DNA from: Bradyrhizobiaceae bacterium
GTDB lineage: Bacteria; Pseudomonadota; Alphaproteobacteria; Rhizobiales; Xanthobacteraceae
Reading direction: 5' to 3'
DNA: 7,170 nucleotides
Assembly (NCBI GenBank): GCA_016793685.1
Contig: JAEULX010000022.1
Location: 1-7,170, forward strand
In this document: in pieces, positions 1-3,921 of the stretch
How positions within the stretch are numbered: the stretch's first letter is position 1
Layout of the letters: every line of letters begins with the position of its first letter
The notes under the pieces: model-generated
Told to the model about the DNA's origin: nothing
Seen by the model: only the letters and a program-made list of their open reading frames with translations
Database searches by the model: none
Made by a program: the position numbers and the translations under genes

Positions 1-1698
1 GATCTTGTCCACCGGAATCGAGAACACCTCGATGCGCGGCGCGTGCTCGCCGAGCTGGGCACGGTGGTGGCTGAGCGCCTTCGACATCTCGCCGAGGATA
101 TGCAGGCGGCCGTCTTTGGCCTGGCCGAGCGCGACCCGCATGATCTGCTCGGTGATCCCGGCGATCTTGATGTCCATCTGCAGCGAGGTCACGCCCTTCT
201 CGGTGCCCGCCACCTTGAAGTCCATGTCGCCGAGATGATCCTCATCGCCGAGAATGTCGGAGAGCACGGCGAAGCGCTCGCCTTCGAGGATCAGGCCCAT
301 GGCGATGCCGGCGGTCGGCGCATGCAGCGGCACGCCGGCGTCCATCAATGCGAGCGAGGTGCCGCACACGGTCGCCATCGAGGACGAGCCGTTCGATTCG
401 GTGATCTCGGATACGGCGCGGATCGTATAGGGGAACTCGTGATGCAGCGGCAGCACCGGGTGGATCGCCCGCCAGGCGAGCTTGCCGTGGCCGACCTCGC
501 GCCGTCCCGGCGAGCCGAGCCGGCCGGTCTCGCCGACCGAGAAGGGCGGGAAATTGTAGTGCAGCAGGAAGGTTTCCTTGTAGGTCCCCTCCAGCGCGTC
601 GATGTACTGCTCGTCTTCGCCGGTGCCGAGCGTGGCGACCACCAGCGCCTGCGTCTCGCCGCGGGTGAACAGCGCCGAACCGTGCGTGCGCGGCAGCACG
701 CCGACCTCGGCGACGATCGGGCGCACGGTCGTCAGGTCGCGCGCGTCGATCCGCCGGCCGGTGTCGAGAATGTTCCAGCGCACGATCTTGGCTTCCAGGT
801 CCTTGAACACGCTGAGGACGTGATGCTCCTGGTAGACCGGCTCGATTCCCGGCGGGAAGAAGTGCTCCTTCACCTTCGCCTTGGCGGCGTCGACCGCCTT
901 GTGGCGTTCCTGCTTCTGCGGGATCGCATAGGCCGCGCGCAGGTCGGCCTCGACCACGCCGAGCATTTCCTGCTCGAGCGCCGAATGATCCGGAGTGACC
1001 AGCTCGCGCGGCTCCTTCGCGGCCTTCTCGGCGAGGCGGATGATGGCGTCGATCACCGGCTGGAAGTGCCGGTGGCCGAACATCACCGCGCCGAGCATGA
1101 CCTCCTCGTTGAGCTCCCGCGCCTCCGATTCCACCATCAGCACGGCGTCTTGGGTGCCCGCGACCACGAGATCGAGATGACTCTCCTGCATCTCGTCGAT
1201 CTGCGGATTGAGGACGAATTCGTTGTTGATGAAACCGACGCGCGCGGCGCCGATCGGCCCCATGAACGGTGCGCCCGACAAGGTGAGCGCGGCCGACGCC
1301 GCCACCATCGCGACGATGTCGGGATCGTTCTCCAGGTCGTGCGACAGCACGGTCGCGATCACCTGCGTGTCGCAACGCCAGCCGTCGGCGAACAGCGGAC
1401 GGACCGGCCGGTCGATCAGCCGCGAGGTGAGCGTTTCGCGCTCGCTCGGGCGCCCCTCACGCTTGAAGTAGCCGCCGGGAATGCGCCCGGCCGCGTAGGT
1501 CTTTTCCTGGTAGTTGCAGGTCAGCGGCAGGAAGTCGATGCCGACCTTGGGCTCTTTCGCGGCCACGACGGTCGCGAGCACCGTGGTCTCGCCGTAACTG
1601 GCGAGCACGGCGCCATCGGCCTGGCGTGCGACGCGGCCGGTCTCCAACACCAGCTTGCGTCCCGCCCAGTCGATTTCCACGCGATGAATATCGAACAT
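1..1698 (-). CDS. pnp: Polynucleotide phosphorylase (PNPase), 3' end cut off by window edge
   Basis: PNPase is a trimeric cytoplasmic 3'-5' exoribonuclease that uses phosphate to degrade RNA and releases nucleoside diphosphates; it is often part of the RNA degradosome. The 566 visible codons begin MFDIHRVEIDWAGRKLVLET and cover the first RNase PH-like domain (about residues 1-210), the helical linker domain (about 240-320) and the second, catalytic RNase PH-like domain (about 325-550). Family motifs seen are LFTRGETQALV, FPPFSVGETGRLGSPGRRE and DILGDEDHLGDMDFKVAG; D487, D493 and K495 match E. coli catalytic D486, D492 and K494. The frame leaves the window at PVDKI, exactly where the KH domain should begin, so the KH and S1 RNA-binding domains lie outside. 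I chose the ATG at 1698 because it gives the usual family N-terminus and has a purine-rich AAAGAAG before it. An in-frame ATG at 1713 would add five residues (MKEAT). Identification is certain; only the start is open. Confidence 0.98.
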   Translation of the reverse strand, partial: MFDIHRVEIDWAGRKLVLETGRVARQADGAVLASYGETTVLATVVAAKEPKVGIDFLPLTCNYQEKTYAAGRIPGGYFKREGRPSERETLTSRLIDRPVRPLFADGWRCDTQVIATVLSHDLENDPDIVAMVAASAALTLSGAPFMGPIGAARVGFINNEFVLNPQIDEMQESHLDLVVAGTQDAVLMVESEARELNEEVMLGAVMFGHRHFQPVIDAIIRLAEKAAKEPRELVTPDHSALEQEMLGVVEADLRAAYAIPQKQERHKAVDAAKAKVKEHFFPPGIEPVYQEHHVLSVFKDLEAKIVRWNILDTGRRIDARDLTTVRPIVAEVGVLPRTHGSALFTRGETQALVVATLGTGEDEQYIDALEGTYKETFLLHYNFPPFSVGETGRLGSPGRREVGHGKLAWRAIHPVLPLHHEFPYTIRAVSEITESNGSSSMATVCGTSLALMDAGVPLHAPTAGIAMGLILEGERFAVLSDILGDEDHLGDMDFKVAGTEKGVTSLQMDIKIAGITEQIMRVALGQAKDGRLHILGEMSKALSHHRAQLGEHAPRIEVFSIPVDKI

Positions 1699-1713
1699 AG
1701 TAGCTTCTTTCAT

Positions 1714-1739
1714 GGTTTTCGGTTGGACTGCCGAAAGCC
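1714..1739 (-). promoter_or_regulatory. Hairpin directly upstream of pnp start
   Basis: In the mRNA sense, GGCTTTCGG (1739-1731) can pair with CCGAAAACC (1722-1714), giving nine positions with one C/A mismatch around an 8-nt loop CAGTCCAA. The stem ends next to the alternative ATG at 1713 and 15 bases before the preferred ATG at 1698, so it could affect ribosome access. The pairing is seen in the sequence. A regulatory role is inferred from the E. coli pnp leader, which also has a second hairpin just before the gene. Confidence 0.45.
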
Positions 1740-1754
1740 ATGAGCAAGACGGCG

Positions 1755-1799
1755 GGATGCTGTCGCGCTGCGGACCATCCGCAACGCGTCGCAGCATCC
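1755..1799 (-). promoter_or_regulatory. Long stem-loop in rpsO-pnp spacer, candidate RNase III site
   Basis: In the mRNA sense, GGATGCTG (1799-1792) pairs perfectly with CAGCATCC (1762-1755). After a small asymmetric internal loop (CGA against A), CGCGTTGCGGA (1788-1778) pairs with TCCGCAGCGCG (1774-1764) with one G-U pair, closed by a UGG loop. That makes 19 base pairs. No U-run follows, so it is a poor fit for an intrinsic terminator. In E. coli a long stem in the same place is cut by RNase III and allows PNPase to repress its own mRNA; here that role is inferred from position and shape only. Confidence 0.6.
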
Positions 1800-1869
1800 G
1801 GCGATCCTGCCATGGCGTTCTTCAGCCTTGGTTCGTCGGGCCATCGGAGCCCAGACCTCTTGGCCGCCC

Positions 1870-2139
1870 TCAGCGGCGAATGCCAAGCCGCTCGATCAGA
1901 CTGCGGTAGCGCGGCTCGTCGGCACGCTTGAGATAATCGAGCAACTGGCGGCGTTGCGACACGAGCTTCAGCAAGCCGCGCCGCGAATGGTTGTCTTTGA
2001 CGTGAGTTTTGAAATGTTCGGTCAGATTCGAAATCCGCTCAGAGAGGATTGCGACCTGCACCTCGGGCGATCCAGTGTCTCCGGGCTTGGCGCCGTAGGA
2101 GCCGATGAGTTCCGCCTTGCGAGTCGTCGTGATCGACAT
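1870..2139 (-). CDS. rpsO: 30S ribosomal protein S15
   Basis: S15 is a primary binding protein of the 30S central domain; it contacts the 16S rRNA junction of helices 20-22 and the helix 22/23a region and nucleates platform assembly. The product is 89 residues, the usual family length. It shows the signature DTGSPEVQVAILSERI and the rRNA-binding stretch HVKDNHSRRGLLKLVSQRR, with H42, D49 and S52 matching the conserved rRNA-contacting His, Asp and Ser, and ends in the typical IRR. I chose the ATG at 2139: it gives the normal MSI- N-terminus, and the AGGG at 2149-2152 sits 9 bases before it. The alternative ATG at 2145 adds two residues (MT) and makes an ATGA overlap with the truB stop, but AGGG would be only 3 bases away. 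Either way rpsO follows truB without a gap, so translational coupling is likely. S15 represses its own mRNA in several bacteria by unrelated leader structures. Confidence 0.97.
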   Translation of the reverse strand: MSITTTRKAELIGSYGAKPGDTGSPEVQVAILSERISNLTEHFKTHVKDNHSRRGLLKLVSQRRQLLDYLKRADEPRYRSLIERLGIRR

Positions 2140-2141
2140 CG

Positions 2142-3320
2142 TCATACACCCTGTTGTCGGCCGGCTCTGCCATGCACGCCGGCGAGATTGAACACGCGCT
2201 TGGGGACGATTTCGCCACGGTCCATCTCGGCGAGGGCGACGAGCTGGCCCGCGACCGTAACATAGATCGTGCCGTGGACGATGGGGGCGTCCCGCCCACG
2301 CATCAAAACGGCGTGACCCCTTTGGAGCCTCGCCGCATCCGCCCGGCTAACGGCCAGCGCCGGGATGTCGTCCAGCGCGGTCGAGACGGGCAAGAGCGCA
2401 TCGGCGAGGTTAGCCTCGCCGATTGCGGCTCTATCGCATAAAGCCTCAAGTTGTGCCAGCGGAATCATGTCCGCTTCGGTGAAGGAACCGACGGCGGTTC
2501 GGCGCAGCGCGGAGACGTGGCCGAAGCATCCGAGCGCGCGACCGATGTCGCGCGCAAGCGCGCGCACATAGGCGCCCTTGCCGCATTCGGCGGCGAAGTC
2601 CGCGTGGTCGGCGTCGGGCGTATCGAGAAGCTCCAGCCGATGGATGTCGATCGCCCGGGGTTTCAGTTCGACCGCCTCGCCGTCGCGCGCGATGTCGTAG
2701 GCGCGCTCCCCTTCGATCTTGATGGCGGAATAGCGCGGGGGCACCTGCTCGATCGTCCCGGTGAACTGCGGGAGAAGCGCGCGTATCGCCTCGGCCGACG
2801 GCCGTTCCTCGCTCGTGGCGACGGAGCGCCCCTCGGCGTCGTCGGTGTCGCGTTCCTCGCCCCAGCGCACCGTGAAACGGTAATGCTTGCGCCCGTCCAT
2901 CACGTACATGACGGTCTTGGTCGCTTCGCCCAACGCGATCGGCAGGCAGCCGGAGGCGAGCGGGTCGAGCGTGCCGGCGTGGCCCGCGCGCTTGGCGGAG
3001 AACAGGCGCTTGACCACCGAGACGGCGTGCGTCGAGGTCATCCCCACCGGCTTGTCGAGAATGAGCCAGCCGTGCACGTCGCGCTTCGGCCGCGCCTTCT
3101 GGTCCGTTCGGTCGCGCCGATTCCGTTCGCGGGCGACGGACGATGGGATGTCGGCTGCGCCGCCCGACTCCATCTCCCCTTGCGGGGGAGGGCTGGGGAA
3201 GGCGGGCGATAGGGCGGGCGCGGGATCCTGGCCGGCGGCGTCCTCCCACCCGGCCCGTTGCGGCCGCTCCGCCTCCCCATGCGCGGGGAAGGTGACGCGC
3301 TTGCCGATGCCGGGGGTCAT
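2142..3320 (-). CDS. truB: tRNA pseudouridine-55 synthase TruB
   Basis: TruB converts uridine 55 in the T-loop of most tRNAs to pseudouridine and acts as a tRNA chaperone. The 392-residue product has the catalytic motif GTLDPLASG with nucleophile D119, preceded by LDKPVGMTSTHAV. It also has Y147 in KHYRFTVRWG (E. coli Tyr76 position), the YSAIKIEGERAYDIAR motif near 197-212, and GKGAYVRALARDIG with R253. A C-terminal PUA-like region (about 320-375) ends in IVPKRVFNL. The start at 3320 makes an ATGA overlap with the rbfA stop; the ribosome binding site is weak, which suggests coupling. The odd part is the N-terminus: about 80 residues, rich in proline and arginine, precede DVHGW, where relatives as I recall them have a few to about 30. 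This part overlies short GC-rich palindromes. An internal ATG at 3173, preceded by AAGGGGAG but only 1-2 bases away, could start a shorter protein. Function is certain; the start is less so. Confidence 0.96.
   Translation of the reverse strand: MTPGIGKRVTFPAHGEAERPQRAGWEDAAGQDPAPALSPAFPSPPPQGEMESGGAADIPSSVARERNRRDRTDQKARPKRDVHGWLILDKPVGMTSTHAVSVVKRLFSAKRAGHAGTLDPLASGCLPIALGEATKTVMYVMDGRKHYRFTVRWGEERDTDDAEGRSVATSEERPSAEAIRALLPQFTGTIEQVPPRYSAIKIEGERAYDIARDGEAVELKPRAIDIHRLELLDTPDADHADFAAECGKGAYVRALARDIGRALGCFGHVSALRRTAVGSFTEADMIPLAQLEALCDRAAIGEANLADALLPVSTALDDIPALAVSRADAARLQRGHAVLMRGRDAPIVHGTIYVTVAGQLVALAEMDRGEIVPKRVFNLAGVHGRAGRQQGV
2149..2152 (-). promoter_or_regulatory. Ribosome binding site of rpsO
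   Basis: The mRNA reads ACAGGGTGTATGACGATG. AGGG lies 9 bases before the ATG at 2139 and 3 bases before the ATG at 2145, which favours the later start. Confidence 0.55.
2160..2183 (-). promoter_or_regulatory. Hairpin at truB 3' end, just before rpsO ribosome binding site
   Basis: GCCGGC at 2178-2183 pairs with GCCGGC at 2160-2165 across 12 bases. Inside, TGC and GCA can form a short second tier around ATG. The structure lies within the last truB codons, 7 bases from the AGGG before rpsO. It is a candidate element for S15 feedback or coupling, but a 6-bp GC stem is common by chance in such GC-rich DNA. Confidence 0.25.
3174..3190. repeat. Short GC-rich palindrome in truB 5' region, copy 1
   Basis: On the plus strand CTCCCC, TTGCG, GGGGAG forms a perfect 6-bp stem with a 5-base loop, followed by GGCTGGGGAAGGCGGGCGA. 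This pattern resembles short interspersed palindromes that I recall as common in alphaproteobacterial genomes, sometimes inside genes. In truB it reads as PSPPPQGEM within a proline-rich stretch. Whether it is repeated elsewhere in this genome cannot be seen here. Confidence 0.4.
3272..3291. repeat. Short GC-rich palindrome in truB 5' region, copy 2
   Basis: CCTCCCC, ATGCGC, GGGGAAG on the plus strand forms a similar stem (four G-C pairs and one A-T, then a mismatch and one more pair). Its flanks resemble copy 1: CTCCGCCTCCCC here against CTCCATCTCCCC there, and GGGGAAGG follows in both regions. It encodes part of TruB residues 10-17 (FPAHGEAE). It may be a diverged second copy or part of the same composite insertion. 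Confidence 0.3.
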
Positions 3321-3748
3321 TCGTCGCTGCCTGTCTGGCGCTCGTCGGCCGGTCCTTCGAGGTCGCGCGCCACCGCCGGCGACCGCAGCAGATCCTCGAT
3401 GCGTTGCGCCTCGTCGAAGCGCTCGTCGATGCGGAAACGGATGTCCGGCGCGAATTTGAGGTTCACGCGGTGGGCGATTTCGCCGCGCAGAAACCGCTTG
3501 TTGCGGTCGAGCGCCGCGAGCACGGCTTTTTCGTCATGGCCGCCGAGCGGCATCACGTAGATCGTCGCGAGCCGCAGATCGGGGCTCATGCGCACTTCGG
3601 CGACGGTGATCAGGTGCGTCTCGATCACCGGATCATGCACCGCCCCCCGCGCCAGAATCTCGGCGAGCGCGTGGCGCACCAGTTCGCCGGCGCGCAATGC
3701 GCGCTGCGAAGGGCCGCCGGGGCGGTCGCGATGTTGATGGTGAGCCAT
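3317..3748 (-). CDS. rbfA: 30S ribosome-binding factor RbfA
   Basis: RbfA binds the immature 30S subunit near the 5' end of 16S rRNA (helix 1) and supports late 16S maturation and cold adaptation. The 143-residue product is a single KH-like domain with family features in order: SQRALRAGELVRHALAEIL at the N-terminus, DPVIETHLITVAEVRMSPDL, LATIYVMPLGG, then RFLRGEIAHRVNLKFAPDIRFRID with the Ala kink typical of RbfA, and FDEAQRIEDLL. A charged tail of about 25 residues follows. I chose the ATG at 3748, which gives the family-like MAHHQHRDR and has GAAAG 5 bases before it. A TTG at 3760 is in frame and has a stronger AAGGA (3765-3769) 4 bases before it; it would add MKAA. The stop overlaps the truB start as ATGA. 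A 173-base spacer separates it from infB. Confidence 0.95.
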   Translation of the reverse strand: MAHHQHRDRPGGPSQRALRAGELVRHALAEILARGAVHDPVIETHLITVAEVRMSPDLRLATIYVMPLGGHDEKAVLAALDRNKRFLRGEIAHRVNLKFAPDIRFRIDERFDEAQRIEDLLRSPAVARDLEGPADERQTGSDE

Positions 3749-3766
3749 GGCAGCTTTCAATCAGTC

Positions 3767-3785
3767 CTTATCAAAACTTATCAAA
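3767..3785 (-). repeat. AT-rich tandem 10-mer before rbfA
   Basis: In the mRNA sense the sequence TTTGATAAG occurs twice, one base apart (3785-3777 and 3775-3767). It stands out as the most AT-rich patch in a GC-rich region. The second copy runs into AAGGA, the strongest ribosome-binding-like sequence before rbfA. It could keep the initiation region unstructured, or form part of a promoter; neither is shown. Confidence 0.5.
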
Positions 3786-3821
3786 CCGGGAGGGTAGGGC
3801 AGCGTTGAGCGGAATTGGAAT

Positions 3822-3862
3822 CGGGCGAGGGGATATTGAATTTTCCGGTATGCCCTCGCCCG
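3822..3862 (-). promoter_or_regulatory. GC-rich stem-loop in infB-rbfA spacer
   Basis: In the mRNA sense CGGGCGAGGG (3862-3853) pairs perfectly over 10 bases with CCCTCGCCCG (3831-3822), enclosing a 21-base AT-rich loop in which ATA and TAT may add three more pairs. The downstream bases GATTCCAATTCC contain no U-run, so a standard intrinsic terminator is unlikely. It could be an RNA processing site, a stabilising barrier against 3' exonucleases for the infB message, or an attenuator. The pairing is seen directly; the role is inference. Confidence 0.55.
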
Positions 3863-3921
3863 GATCAATCGCTGCTATCTGGTTCCGGTCCCCGCCAGCG
3901 GCAAGAGGCCGGACGCTTTCA

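Larger units (their letters stand above)
1699..1869. other. rpsO-pnp spacer (171 bases), no gene
   Basis: No credible coding frame is present. The spacer holds the long stem-loop at 1755-1799 and the hairpin at 1714-1739. Just after the rpsO stop there is only a weak GGGC/GCCC pairing and no U-tract, so read-through from rpsO into pnp is expected. No convincing -35/-10 pair was seen, but alphaproteobacterial promoters in GC-rich DNA are hard to recognise by eye. Confidence 0.6.
3749..3921. other. infB-rbfA spacer (173 bases), no gene
   Basis: This stretch breaks the otherwise overlapping gene order. It contains the 10-bp stem-loop at 3822-3862 and the tandem TTTGATAAG at 3767-3785. A weaker TCCGG/CCGGA pairing (3909-3913 with 3884-3888) lies near the infB stop. 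No open frame with family resemblance is present. An extra promoter for rbfA-truB-rpsO-pnp here is possible but not demonstrated. Confidence 0.55.

Noticed and set aside
242..1375. Minus-strand open frame of 377 codons within pnp
   Set aside because: It is a shifted frame of pnp itself. The correct frame continues through the same bases with all PNPase motifs intact.
43..1743. Long plus-strand open frame of 566 codons opposite pnp
   Set aside because: It is the complement of pnp in GC-rich DNA, where stop codons are rare in certain antisense frames. Its translation is rich in Arg, His, Asp and Leu with no family resemblance, whereas the minus strand encodes an unmistakable PNPase.
1755..1799. 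Intrinsic terminator after rpsO
   Set aside because: The stem is strong, but the bases after it in the mRNA (CGCCGTCTTGC) contain no U-run, so a processing or regulatory stem fits better.
2451..3212. Plus-strand open frame of 253 codons opposite truB
   Set aside because: Antisense shadow; no ribosome binding site, no family resemblance, and biased composition.
2446..3249. Minus-strand open frame of 267 codons within truB
   Set aside because: It is an out-of-frame shadow of truB, very rich in Arg, Ala and Gly, with no motif; the TruB frame contains the full active site.
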